Of a stretch of DNA of 30,035 bases, positions 1 to 9,500 are shown one piece after another (positions within the stretch are counted from its first letter, which is position 1; each line of letters opens with the position of its first letter). The stretch is taken from positions 1 through 30,035 of the forward strand of contig CAYNWK010000045.1 of assembly GCA_964400875.1 (NCBI GenBank). Direction: 5' to 3'. This DNA is from CAYNWK01 sp964400875 (lineage in GTDB: Bacteria > Chloroflexota > Anaerolineae > Anaerolineales > UBA4823). The translations under genes were made by a program, and so were the position numbers. Below the pieces are notes generated by a model, which saw nothing but the letters and a program-made list of their open reading frames with translations, was not told the origin of the DNA and ran no database searches.

Positions 1-114
1 GGATTATATCAAGAAAGGGTTTATGTAAAGGGGAGTTGTAGAAATGGTGACATAATACACTTTTGTTACCGACAAGTTTCATGTATATTTTAAGTGGGAT
101 GAAAGGAGTCGGCA

Positions 115-177
115 ATGCAGATCCTGTTCGTCGGGAGAAAGGAGGGCGCCGATGGGAACTTTGAATGCCGTGCCTAA
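115..177 (+). CDS. possible 20-residue upstream ORF
   Basis: A short frame starts at ATG 115 behind a good ribosome site (AAGGAG, about 5 bases upstream) and ends at TAA 175-177. It runs across the start of the next gene at 152 in another frame. It is too short to judge as protein. Its value may be translational coupling to the downstream gene, or it may be chance. There is no homology argument; the evidence is only the ribosome site and the overlap. Confidence 0.2.
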   Translation: MQILFVGRKEGADGNFECRA

Positions 178-541
178 TTCTATACAGATCGTCCGTTGGA
201 TCGCACGCCTCTGGAGTCTGTTAATCAGTGCCTTTGGCCTGTTCATGATCTTCACGCCCGATCCACACGCCACCGAACCGGTCCCGGTTGAGGACTGGTT
301 TCTATTGAGCTTGTGGGGTTTGGCTGTTCTGGGCTTATTGATCGCCTGGCGCTGGGAATTCGCTGGTGGGATTCTCACGATCGGTACAATGTTTCTGCGA
401 GAATTAGCCTGGGTGATTCTGAAAGGCGATTGGCTGATCAACTTTCTGATTGTCTGGGCGATAGTCGTGCCGCCGGCGATCTTATTCCTGACAGCCTGGG
501 GATTGGAACGACGGACGATTCAAAGGGATTTCTCAGTGTGA
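152..541 (+). CDS. small four-helix integral membrane protein
   Basis: The product has 129 residues and is mostly hydrophobic, with about four membrane segments (near residues 17-35, 48-66, 70-90 and 96-117). The central tryptophan-rich piece LLIAWRWEFAGG recalls small membrane proteins that I remember being grouped as DUF7670; that assignment is from memory. No catalytic motif is visible. The ATG at 152 is chosen because GGAGGG lies at 141-146 with ideal spacing. It stands alone, followed by a repeat-bearing spacer. Its function is unknown. Confidence 0.75.
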   Translation: MGTLNAVPNSIQIVRWIARLWSLLISAFGLFMIFTPDPHATEPVPVEDWFLLSLWGLAVLGLLIAWRWEFAGGILTIGTMFLRELAWVILKGDWLINFLIVWAIVVPPAILFLTAWGLERRTIQRDFSV

Positions 542-857
542 ACTGGCTGCTGTTTTTCAGCAAACTTCGTATTGCTCCTGTTCTGCTATACTCTTAGGAC
601 TTACGCACTGGGGTAACCGTTGGGGGTGTTTCGGTGGGTACAGCCCGCCACAACACCCCCAATTCCCCGTGAATTGCGTAACTTCTAACTCTTTGAATTA
701 ATTTACCGAATACAGCTCATTCCGAAGAGTTTTCTGCAAATTGGCGATCCTCAAGTGCTAGAGATTTTATTGGAGGGGATCCCGGGAGTCTGGGTGAATA
801 GCGAGGAAGTGTTTTGATGAGAATCGCGGGAAGGATGGTGCGATAATTGGAATTAAT
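542..857. other. 316-base spacer with one repeat element and a possible gene remnant
   Basis: The spacer holds the palindromic repeat at 595-687. After it comes an AT-richer stretch, in which a plus-strand frame without a start codon (roughly 694-816) stays open for about 40 codons and ends at TGA. That frame could be the tail of a lost gene, but I cannot identify it. No RNA gene or clear promoter was found. Confidence 0.5.
595..687. repeat. palindromic dispersed element, copy A
   Basis: The 93-base element is bounded by inverted ends: TAGGACTTACGCA at 595-607 and TGCGTAACTTCTA at 675-687 (11 of 13 positions complementary). Inside, GGGGGTGTT (622-630) pairs perfectly with AACACCCCC (652-660). 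The next segments, GGTGGG and CCCGCC, can extend the stem with one wobble pair. The same plan recurs at 10710-10802, and its right half recurs at 16155-16191. It has no coding capacity, so it behaves like a MITE or REP-type element. Confidence 0.8.
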
Positions 858-1508
858 ATGCCCGAAATTCTATTACAAGCCAGGAACCTCAGCCGTTCTT
901 ATGGTGAATTCCAAGCGTTGAAACCCGTCGATGTGGCGCTGCGTGCAGGCGAGCTCGTCGTATTGATCGGGTCGAATGGCTCGGGCAAGACGACGTTGCT
1001 CTCGTGCCTGAGTGGGGTTTTGCCGCCGACAACCGGGGAGGTCTCCCTGGAAGGGTTCGATCTTTATCGAGACGAGCGCGAGGTCCGGCGGCGCCTGGCT
1101 TTCGTGCCAGACGTCCCCGTTTTTTACCAGGAATTGACTGCCTGGGAGCACGTATATGCCATCGCACTGGCTCACCGCGCCAGCGAGGGCTTTGAAGAGC
1201 GGGCTAAGCAACTGTTAGGTGAATTCGGCTTGTGGGAGGCGCGCCACCTTTTCCCCCATTCGTACTCGCGCGGCATGCGTCTAAAGCTGGCGTTGGTATT
1301 GGTGCTGATCCGACCCTTTTCGGTATTGTTGCTCGACGAGCCTAGTTCCGCACTGGACATCGAGAGCACGGCAATTTTAGGCGAAAAGCTACTGGCGCTT
1401 GCGACCGCGCAGACGGCTATCTTGTTGACCACCCACGATCCAAATTTTGCCAACCAACTCGACGCGAAGACCTGGTCCATCCACGATGGAAGCCTCTCAA
1501 TCGTCTGA
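858..1508 (+). CDS. ABC transporter ATP-binding protein (ABC-2 exporter type)
   Basis: This is a 216-residue nucleotide-binding subunit that should energise the permease encoded directly after it. Walker A is GSNGSGKT (38-45), Walker B with the catalytic Glu is VLLLDEP (156-162), and the switch His is in TTHD (His193). The signature loop reads YSRGMRLK (136-143) rather than LSGGQ, and the usual Q-loop glutamine region reads VPDVPVF; both deviations occur in drug/antibiotic-type exporter ATPases. It overlaps the permease start by 23 bases, so the two are probably co-translated. The transported substrate cannot be inferred. Confidence 0.92.
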   Translation: MPEILLQARNLSRSYGEFQALKPVDVALRAGELVVLIGSNGSGKTTLLSCLSGVLPPTTGEVSLEGFDLYRDEREVRRRLAFVPDVPVFYQELTAWEHVYAIALAHRASEGFEERAKQLLGEFGLWEARHLFPHSYSRGMRLKLALVLVLIRPFSVLLLDEPSSALDIESTAILGEKLLALATAQTAILLTTHDPNFANQLDAKTWSIHDGSLSIV

Positions 1509-3123
1509 CCTCAGAGCCGTATGGATCGTACAGTCGCGCAAGATCTTCTCGCGATTGGAGTTTTGGCTGATCCTGATCGGGTATGACCGGCGGAGACAGT
1601 CCTTTGATAGTTGGATCTACCTGGTTTACGTCTTTATCTTTTTCAGCATTTGGATCTTTGTAGTACTGACTTTTCTGGCGGGTGTTACTGGCCAGATGCT
1701 GAGCGCTTTGCCTTTTGGCTCCCCGTTCAACTCGGCAATTGTCGTAGGTGGAGCGGCTTTTACCGCCATCTATTTGATCGAACTGTATTCCGCCTCGCGA
1801 CGCAGCCCCTTCCTTTTCTCCGAGGCCGATTCGACTTTGCTGTGTATGACACCGGTCGATCGGCGCTTCGTAGCGCTGTCCTGGTTCCTGAACGACTGGG
1901 TGGTGCGAGGTCTTTTGTATGGGGCAGGAGCGATCGTGATAGGATACGCCTATCTGGAAGCTCAGTTCCCTGGAGAATTAGGCGCCGCCGATCTCCCAGC
2001 CTATATTATCGCCGGTATGAGAATGTGGTCCGTTTTCCTACCGCTACACCTAGCAGCCCAATCTTCGGCTTGGGCGATTGGCGCCTGGCGCTTACATGGG
2101 AGGCGCGACCGGCCAGTACTGATATGGATAGCGCCTCTCTTGGCTATCCTGCTTGTCGCTGCCTGGATTTTGAGTAGTCCAAGTGGTGAAGACATTTTCC
2201 CGACCTGGGTTTGGAGCATCGCCTTACCGCTTCGGTCCGGACTGGGCGCGGCGCCTTTGGCAGCTGGGGTTGGGCTAGGTTTACTCTGCGCCGTTGCGGG
2301 GATAGCGTTATTATGGATCGCATCCGGTGAGATGAGCCTGGCGCGCGCTGCTCAGGAAACTCGCGGTCACGAGGTATTGCAAACGGCATTGTTGACCGTC
2401 AATAATGACCTGGTCCGAGAGTTGAGGCTCCATCGGCGCTTGGGCGCCGAGAGAAGACCGATTCGCTTGCCGGCGCGTCAAGGACCGGCTGCGTTGATCT
2501 GGAAGAACGCCGTTCGCGGCATGCGCTCGTTCACTTTGGATCAGGCCCTCCCCTGGTTGGTGATACTTGGTCTGAGCCTGGCGATATTCCTGGCACCCGA
2601 TTTGGGGACGATGGCTTGGTTAGTTCTTGTATGGATCTTTTTCGTGGGAGGTAGAGCGGTTCAATCCTTGCGCAGGGATCTGAAGATCTGGTGGCTCATG
2701 CGCCAGTTTCCTTATTCTTCGGAACAGCTGGTTTTATTAAATCTGGGGCTGCCATTGTTGGGAATCGCGCTGACCAGCCTGGTTGTCCTGATCTTCGCGG
2801 TGTGGATAGGTGTGAGCGTCCCACCAATGATAGCGTGGATGTTCTTTCCGGGAGCAGTGGGGGTAGCCTTCGCCGCTGCGGTCGACATTCTGCGGCAAGC
2901 TCGCACCAGCCTTCTTCTATCCGGCAGCGTCCCGGACAGATCCTTACTATCGGTCCTGTTGGGCGCGCTGGTATTAGGTATATCCGGATTTGTTGCCTGG
3001 TTGATGCTAACAGCCTTATCAACCCCGCTCTGGCTCGGAATTCTAGTGATGCTTGCTGTTTGCGCTGGCTTTGATTACGGACTCTATCGTTGGGCGGGCT
3101 ACTTGCTACGCAACGTCCGTTAG
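1486..3123 (+). CDS. ABC-2 type exporter permease, about 12 membrane segments
   Basis: The product is a 545-residue polytopic membrane protein with two blocks of hydrophobic helices separated by a basic cytoplasmic stretch (around residues 290-345, rich in Arg), like large ABC-2 permeases. It has no ATPase motif and relies on the preceding gene. I chose ATG 1486 (MEASQSSD). An upstream ATG at 1447 lies deeper inside the ATPase gene and adds a low-complexity tail. It ends 15 bases before the convergent ftsK stop, leaving no room for a separate terminator. Substrate unknown. Confidence 0.85.
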   Translation: MEASQSSDLRAVWIVQSRKIFSRLEFWLILIGYDRRRQSFDSWIYLVYVFIFFSIWIFVVLTFLAGVTGQMLSALPFGSPFNSAIVVGGAAFTAIYLIELYSASRRSPFLFSEADSTLLCMTPVDRRFVALSWFLNDWVVRGLLYGAGAIVIGYAYLEAQFPGELGAADLPAYIIAGMRMWSVFLPLHLAAQSSAWAIGAWRLHGRRDRPVLIWIAPLLAILLVAAWILSSPSGEDIFPTWVWSIALPLRSGLGAAPLAAGVGLGLLCAVAGIALLWIASGEMSLARAAQETRGHEVLQTALLTVNNDLVRELRLHRRLGAERRPIRLPARQGPAALIWKNAVRGMRSFTLDQALPWLVILGLSLAIFLAPDLGTMAWLVLVWIFFVGGRAVQSLRRDLKIWWLMRQFPYSSEQLVLLNLGLPLLGIALTSLVVLIFAVWIGVSVPPMIAWMFFPGAVGVAFAAAVDILRQARTSLLLSGSVPDRSLLSVLLGALVLGISGFVAWLMLTALSTPLWLGILVMLAVCAGFDYGLYRWAGYLLRNVR

Positions 3124-3138
3124 CTGCGATCACACGGC

Positions 3139-5421
3139 TCAATCTTCCTGCGGCGGGGCGGCGGGACCGTAGTCCAGCACCTCCAAGCCCTGGTTGCCGG
3201 GCATGAGCTGCTCTCCGACGACACCCTTTTCCTGCATGGTTTCGATCAGCCGCGCGGCGCGGGTGTAGCCGATGCGCAGCCGGCGCTGCAGCATGGAGAC
3301 CGAGGCGCGCCCCTGTCGGCGGATCAGGTCCACGGCTTCGTTGTAAAGCGGGTCCAGGTCCTCCTCGGGGGTCATTTCCTCCCACATGGCGATCTGCTTG
3401 AGAGGAATGCCGGCGGGCAGCGCATCGACGGGCGCGCCCTTGTACTCGTCCGGCGGCGCGCCGGTGGCGCCGGCGAACTGCCGCCAGAATTCAACCAGGT
3501 GCTGGATCTCGGTGTCGGAGACGAAGGTGCCTTGCAGGCGCACCGGCGCGGCCGCATCGGGGGCTTGAAAGAGCATGTCGCCGCTGCCCAATAAGCGCTC
3601 GGCGCCGGGCTGGTCCAAAATCACCCGGCTGTCCACGCCGGAGGCTACGGCGAAGGCCACCCGCGCCGGGAAGTTGGCTTTGATCAGGCCGGTGACCACG
3701 TCCACCGAGGGGCGCTGGGTGGCGATCACCAGGTGGATGCCGGTAGCGCGGGCCAGCTGCGCCAGGCGGGTGATGGTGCGTTCGGTCTCGTCGGGGGCCA
3801 GCATCATTAAATCGGCCAGCTCGTCGATGACCACCACCAGGTGGGGCAGCTTCTTCTGGCCCTGCGCCTGCAGGCGCTCGTTGAAATCGTTGATATTGCG
3901 CGCCCCGGCGTTGGCCAGCTTCTGGTAGCGCTGGTCCATCTCCCGGGCGACCCACTGCAGCGCGCCGACCACGCGCTCGAGCTCGACCACCACGGGAGCC
4001 AGCAGGTGGGGGATGCCGTTGTAGCCGGTTAGCTCAACACGCTTGGGATCGACCATGATCAGGCGCAGTTCCTCAGGAGTGTTGTTCAACAGCAGGCAGC
4101 AGATCAGGGCGTTGACGCACACCGATTTACCGGAACCGGTCGCGCCGGCGATCAACAGGTGAGGCATGGCGGAGAGGTCCCCCGCCACGGCGCGGCCGGC
4201 GACGTCCTGCCCCAGGGCAAAGCTCAGCGGCGACTTCAGCCGCTGGAACGCTTCGCTCTCGATCACGTCGCGCAGCGCCACCAGGGCGACCTGCTCGTTG
4301 GGCACCTCGATGCCCACGTAGCCCTTGCTGGGCACCGGCGCCTGGATGCGAATGCGCTTGGCAGCCAGCGCCAAGGCCAGGTCATCCGCCAGGGAAGCGA
4401 TCTTGCTCACCCGCACGCGGGTCTGCCCGTTGCGCGACTCCAGGAAGCCGGGCTCAACGCCGAACTGTGTGATGGTCGGGCCGCGGTTGATCTCGACCAC
4501 CTTGACCGGCGCGCCGAAGGAGGCCAGGGTCTCTTCGATCACCCGGGCGCGCTGGCGGTCGAACTCGTCGTCGTAGTTGATCTCCCCACCGGCTTCGAGG
4601 ATCGTATTGATATCGGGCAAGAACCAGGCCTGGGCGCCGTTGAGGGCGTCGGGGGAGAAGCCGCCGTTCGAAGGAAGCCGTCCCGCCGCAGCCGGCTCCA
4701 GCGGGCTGGAGGAGAGCACGCCTTCGGGGGAGAGGCCGGGTGCATTGGCATTGGCCGCCTCCCGCCGCTGCATCAGCCAGATCTGCACCCTGCGCCAGGC
4801 AGCCCCCAGGCGATCCAAGAGCGGCGGCAGCCAGCCAAACAGCTCCGTGACGGTCTTATCCAGGCTCAAGGAGAGGGCGATGAGCGCCCAGGCAGCCAGG
4901 GCCACAGCCGCGCCGCCCCAACCGAGGGCGGCGAGCAGGGCGGTCAGGACCAGCGCGCCGAGATAGCCGCCGCCGATCCCCTCCTGCGCCAGTGCGAAGC
5001 TGACCTCCCGGCTCGTCGGATGATAGAAGAAGTGCAGCCAGGCAAGCAGGTTGATGAAGAGCAGGATCAGGCCGACTACCCGTTCCAGGGCCAGCGTCGG
5101 CAAGCGGTCGAAATGACGCAGGATCAACCAAAGACCCAGGGTCATCAAGCCGAGCGGCAGCACATACATGCCCCAGCCGAAGGTGGTGCGGATGGCACTC
5201 ACCCACAGGCCGATCACGCTGCCGTGGGTGCTCGAGAACAGGCTCAGCAAGGTGAGCAGACCGACCAGGGAAAGACCGACGCCCAGGGCGTCCAGCTTGC
5301 GGTCCAGCGAGAGGCTGCTCCAGAAAGAGAGCTGAGCCGAACTTCCACGGGACTTGCCTCGCGGGGACTTGGTCTTGCGGCTGGATTTTTTCGAGGACCG
5401 GCTGGATTTTCGGGAGGCCAT
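3139..5421 (-). CDS. ftsK: DNA translocase FtsK/SpoIIIE
   Basis: The 760-residue membrane-anchored hexameric motor moves chromosomal DNA through the division septum. The N-terminus is very basic and Ser-rich (1-30), then come about four membrane helices (44-190) and a short linker. The motor follows: Walker A GATGSGKS (426-433), Walker B LVVVIDE (528-534), and the ATQRPSVDVVTG segment (567-578) typical of FtsK. A C-terminal winged-helix gamma domain (about 690-750, GRASVSMLQRRLRIGYTRAA) should read KOPS/SRS-like polarity sites. The linker is much shorter than in E. coli FtsK, as in SpoIIIE-like forms. The start follows a TATAAT-like -10 at 5486-5491. Confidence 0.96.
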   Translation of the reverse strand: MASRKSSRSSKKSSRKTKSPRGKSRGSSAQLSFWSSLSLDRKLDALGVGLSLVGLLTLLSLFSSTHGSVIGLWVSAIRTTFGWGMYVLPLGLMTLGLWLILRHFDRLPTLALERVVGLILLFINLLAWLHFFYHPTSREVSFALAQEGIGGGYLGALVLTALLAALGWGGAAVALAAWALIALSLSLDKTVTELFGWLPPLLDRLGAAWRRVQIWLMQRREAANANAPGLSPEGVLSSSPLEPAAAGRLPSNGGFSPDALNGAQAWFLPDINTILEAGGEINYDDEFDRQRARVIEETLASFGAPVKVVEINRGPTITQFGVEPGFLESRNGQTRVRVSKIASLADDLALALAAKRIRIQAPVPSKGYVGIEVPNEQVALVALRDVIESEAFQRLKSPLSFALGQDVAGRAVAGDLSAMPHLLIAGATGSGKSVCVNALICCLLLNNTPEELRLIMVDPKRVELTGYNGIPHLLAPVVVELERVVGALQWVAREMDQRYQKLANAGARNINDFNERLQAQGQKKLPHLVVVIDELADLMMLAPDETERTITRLAQLARATGIHLVIATQRPSVDVVTGLIKANFPARVAFAVASGVDSRVILDQPGAERLLGSGDMLFQAPDAAAPVRLQGTFVSDTEIQHLVEFWRQFAGATGAPPDEYKGAPVDALPAGIPLKQIAMWEEMTPEEDLDPLYNEAVDLIRRQGRASVSMLQRRLRIGYTRAARLIETMQEKGVVGEQLMPGNQGLEVLDYGPAAPPQED

Positions 5422-5575
5422 AGAAATTACGCCCTGGCCAGGGCGCGTGGCGCCCGGCTAACATGGATGCGTTCTATTTCCCGGCATTATAGCACAAATG
5501 GTCTGAATCGCCTCGTTCTCAGGTGAAGGCGGATGTACGCAAATGTTGTTAGCTGGGGGGTTGGTTAAACGAAAA

Positions 5576-5601
5576 CCTCTTAGCGGATCGGCACTAAGAG
5601 G
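5576..5601. terminator. terminator-like stem-loop
   Basis: CCTCTTAG at 5576-5583 pairs perfectly with CTAAGAGG at 5594-5601 around a 10-base loop. It is preceded by GAAAA and followed by CTTTG, so it has modest A and T flanks and might act in either direction. It lies between ftsK and the transposase fragment. The stem is only eight pairs and the T-run is poor. Confidence 0.4.
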
Positions 5602-5822
5602 CTTTGTGGAAGGTTTTGGTAGCACCACACGTTGGCGTGGTTGTTTATTGCAGGCTAGTCTTGACCCCTCACTGTAGAGTGCACCTGTCCCCACCGATTG
5701 GTTACAATCTACATTCGACGATAGGCGTTCCGGTGAAGTGTGGCGCTACCTGATTGACTACATTATACAGAAAAAAGGGGCGGAAATAGTACTTAAGTCA
5801 CACAAACGGTTGGTCAATTTCG

Positions 5823-5849
5823 CGCCCCGCCGGGGGATAAAACGGGGCG
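5823..5849. repeat. GC-rich inverted repeat at the broken end of the transposase
   Basis: CGCCCCG at 5823-5829 is matched by CGGGGCG at 5843-5849 with a 13-base spacer. It sits about 30 bases beyond the premature end of the transposase-like gene. It may be structural debris or a weak terminator; no function is assigned. Confidence 0.35.
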
Positions 5850-5879
5850 TCACACCGGCTCAATTGGAGCAGCGACGAC

Positions 5880-6500
5880 TTAATCCGACAGGCGCAGCTG
5901 GTTGAGCTTGCTGGTGCCCAACACGGACACTTCGATGTTCAGGTCGGCGACCAGTACCTCCAGCCAGGCTTTGACCATGCGCGGGTCGTGTTCATCCAGG
6001 GTGCCCAGCACCACCGATTTACCGCCGCCCAAGTCGATAGCGATGACCACGCCGAGCTTGGAACTCACGTTGTGCAGGTAGACCGGATCGATGGTATAGC
6101 GCTTCATCAGCGAGGCGGTCTTGCCGTCGCTGCGCAGCCGTTCGGCCATCTCCTTGCCCTCGCGCCACACGGTCATGCGGCTGAGGGAGACGCCCAGCTC
6201 GTCGAACACCTCGACCACGTCGCGCACGCTGAGGCCCATCGCCCAGGCCAGGGCAGCCAGCTGGCGGATGCGCTGCGTTTGCTCCGAGCGGTCGATGCCT
6301 TCCGGATAGAATCGGAAGGTGCGATCGCATTCCCCGCAGCGGTAGCGGTGGATCTCGGTGACGTCTTCTTCCGTGTCACGGACGGTCTTAGGGACACTCC
6401 CCCAGCGCTGCAAGATCTGGCTGCCGCAGTGCGGGCAGTGGCGCGGGCGCTCGTTGTACTCTGTATTTAACTCCGGCAAATTGAGTAAGACAATTGGCAT
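5880..6500 (-). pseudogene. truncated IS transposase-like protein
   Basis: The 206 residues keep the front half of a DDE-type transposase: an N-terminal zinc ribbon (CPHCG near 21, then RYRCGECDRTFRF near 54), a helix-turn-helix region (AWAMGLSVRDVVEVFDELGVSLSRM) and the first strand of the RNase H-like core with a candidate first Asp in VIAIDLGGGKS. The frame stops just after VSVLGTSKLNQL, about where the second catalytic Asp would be expected, so the rest of the catalytic domain is missing. It is almost certainly inactive. A TACAAT-like box lies just upstream of the ATG. The family was not assigned. Confidence 0.7.
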
Positions 6501-6581
6501 GGGTTAAATTGTAATGCGCTTTCGCCGGGGTGGCAAACTGGGATTCCGGGCGCAGCCGGGTAGACCTTCCCCTGGCGGGCG

Positions 6582-9500
6582 CTAGGGCAGCGGCTGGCCG
6601 GCAAGGATGGCTTCGGCGCAGGCCAGCAGCAGGTTCGCGGCCTCTTCGGGATTTAACTCCGGGTCTTCCGACTTAACTGTCCCCAGCTTTTCCCGCAGCG
6701 CTTCGGCTCTGTCGCGTACGACCGGGATCATGGCGGGATGGGCCAGGCAAACTACAAGCAGCCGTTCGGCGGCGTCCCTTTGTCCGTCAGCAGCAAACAG
6801 ATCGGCAATCCCCACCAGCATTTCGGACAGCTCGTGGTAGTCATTCCAGTGCAGCGCGGCCTCCAACGCCTGGCGGTAATACTCCCAGGCCTGCTCGTTG
6901 GCGCCCAAGGCCAGCGAGACGCGTCCCAGCCTTTTCTGGCAGATCATCACGCCCCAGATCTGCTCGATCACCTCCAACTGGCGCATGCCCGACAGGTAGT
7001 TCTCTCTGGCTTGTTCGTATCGACCAGCTTCAAAGTCTATGTCTCCCAGGTTCATCAACGACATGCCGATGCCGCGGTAATCGTCGATCTCCTGAGAAAC
7101 CGCCAGGCTGCGGCGGTAATGCGCTTCGGCCTGGGGGTAGTCTCCCTTGCAAAAATAGATGTAACCCACGGTATCCAGCTGGTCTCCCATGGACTTGTGG
7201 TTCCCCAACTGTTCGGCGATCGCCAGGCCTTGCTCGGCGTAAGCGATGGCCTGGTCGTGGTCGCCCGAGGCGCTGGCATTCAGCGCCAGGAAAGTCAGGC
7301 TGCCAAGCAGTCGCCAAGAGTCGCCGATCTGCTGGAGGGGACCCAAGGCTTCCAGGAACAGCCTGCGGGCATCCTCCGATTTTCCATGGACGAACTCCAA
7401 CACTGCCAGGTGGTGCAAGTTTATCGCCTGCCCCCAAGGGTCGCCGAGGCGCTGGAAGAGCGCCAGGCTGCGCTGGTACAGCCCTCGGGCCTGCTCCTGG
7501 TTGCCGGAGAAATCACGTACACTGCCAAAGACGGAATGGGAGAGCGCCAGGCCCCAGTCGTCACCACTGGCCTGGTAGTGTTCGATATTTTCCTGGTAGC
7601 GCTGTTGAAGGCGAGCTTCATTGGAGTCGATTGGTGAACCGAAATCGAGCAGAATGTAAAGCAGGGCGCGCGTCTCGCCGTCGTCGATCTGGTCGGCAGC
7701 AGACAGGCTGGCGAGCATCAACGCCAGGCCTTTTTCGTAATGGCTGGTGCCCCTGCAGATGTTGCCTTGCGCGCCGCGCAAAAAGGCGAGCGCCGCGCCG
7801 AGCAAATCCAGCGCGCTTTCCGGACCGGTTTGCCGGCTCAAGCGTTCGACCGCCCAGCCGAAGAGCTCTTCCCCGACCTGAAAACGGCTGGTAATGTTGA
7901 AGAAAATACCCAGCGTCCTCATGCAGGTTTCGATAGTGGGCAGGTCGACCTGTTCCACTGCCCAGCGCCAGGCGGCGCGCACGTTCTGCAGATCGAGTTC
8001 GATGGATCGGACGGCCTCCAGCTGTGCGGCCCCTTTGATCTGGTCGAGCCGGCCGACTAGAAATTGGGCGTAATAATGGGCGTGGGCGGTGCGGGCCGCT
8101 TTCGCCTCGTCTGGAGATTCCTGGAGTTTGGCCGCGGCGTACTGTTTCAACAGCTCGTGCATGTCGTAGCGCGTCGCCCCGCTATCCGAAGCGGCTGAAG
8201 CGCGGCGCAGCAGGGATTTATCCACCAACGCGGCAAGCACGGGCAGCCCGGCCCCGGCGACCTGTGCAGCAGCCTCCTTGGTGCAGCCGCCCTGAAAGAC
8301 GGACAGACGTTTGAAGCTGTCCTGCTCCGCAGGGGAGAGCAGTTCCCATGAATGGTCAAAGATCGCCCGCAGGCTCTTGTGCCGGGAGGGGACGCCGCGC
8401 TGTTCGCTCTCGAGGAAGTCCAGGCTGCGCTCGATCTCACCGGCGATCTCCCGGCAGCTGAGCAGCTTGACCCAGGAAGCAGCCAGCTCGATCCCCAGGG
8501 GCGTTCCCTCGACTAAGCGGCAAATCTGGGCCACCCAGGGAAGGTCTTCGGCGGACGGGGAAAAGCCCACCACCGCGCGCCTGGCATTCTCCAGGAACAA
8601 CTGCACCGAGCTAAAGGATTCGGCTGGCGCGGATAGGCCGTTCTGCGGGAATTTCAACCCGTGGATCTCCAGCACCCACTCCGCAGGCAAGTTGAGCCGC
8701 TGCCGGGAGGTGACCAGCAGCTTGATGCCGGCGGCCTGCGACAGGATCTCCTCAAGCAGGCTGGCACCTGCAACCAGGTGCTCGAAGTTGTCCATCACCA
8801 GCAGCATGCGCTTACTTTGCAGGTAGGTGAGCAGCTGGTCGCGCGCATCGCTGCGCCCGCCGCCCGGGTCGTTGGTGCTTTGGAAGGGGAATTCGGTTGC
8901 CTGCGCCAGAGCGGCGACGAGCAGATCGGGGGAGTTCAAGGGCGCCAGCGGAACGAAGAAAACCCCGTGGGGGAAGCCAGCCAGTTGGTCTTCGGCGGCG
9001 CGCAGCGCCAAGCGGGTTTTTCCGATCCCGCCCGGGCCGACCAGGCTGAGCAAACGGCAGTCCGGATCCGCAAGCAGGGTTTCGATCTCGGACAGTTCGG
9101 CGGCGCGGCCGATGAAGGGCGTGGTTTGGACGGGCAGATTGGTAGGAGGCGGCGCGGCTTGAAAGGACGGCGCAGGCGCAGCGCCTTCCCAGGGAACTGC
9201 CAACTCTCCGGCGCGGATTTGCTCGTAAAGCGCCGTGGTGGCTTCCTCCGGAGGTACGTCCAGTTCGTCCGCCAGCAGACGGGTGAGATCCTGGTACTGG
9301 CGCAAGGCGGCGTCGCGGCGGTGCGACCAGGCGTACAGGCGCATGATCTGCTGGTGAGCGCGCTCGTTGAGCGGGTCCAGCGCCAGCCAGCGTTGGGCCA
9401 GTTCGACCGCTGTGTGGGGTTCCCCGGAGGCGGCGTAAGCCGCGGAAAGCGCTTCCAGGGCAGCGGAATATTCGCGCTGCAGCGCATCAGCCTGGTAAAA

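Larger units (their letters stand above)
5422..5879. other. 458-base gene-poor region upstream of ftsK beside a transposase remnant
   Basis: It contains a minus-strand TATAAT-like box (5486-5491) that could serve ftsK, a terminator-like hairpin (5576-5601) and a GC hairpin (5823-5849). A plus-strand frame without a start codon is open from about 5677 to 5900 and runs into the transposase fragment. It translates to a basic stretch including KSHKRLVNFAPRRGIKRG, which I do not recognise. The region looks like debris of insertion and loss. Confidence 0.5.

Noticed and set aside
694..816. Open plus-strand frame ending EILLEGIPGVWVNSEEVF
   Set aside because: It has no start codon or ribosome site and no recognised family. 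It may be a remnant but cannot be supported as a gene.
4159..5526. 455-codon plus-strand open frame
   Set aside because: It is antisense to ftsK. Its translation is low-complexity Gln/Gly/Arg-rich sequence typical of a GC-rich shadow frame, while the minus strand has clear FtsK motifs.
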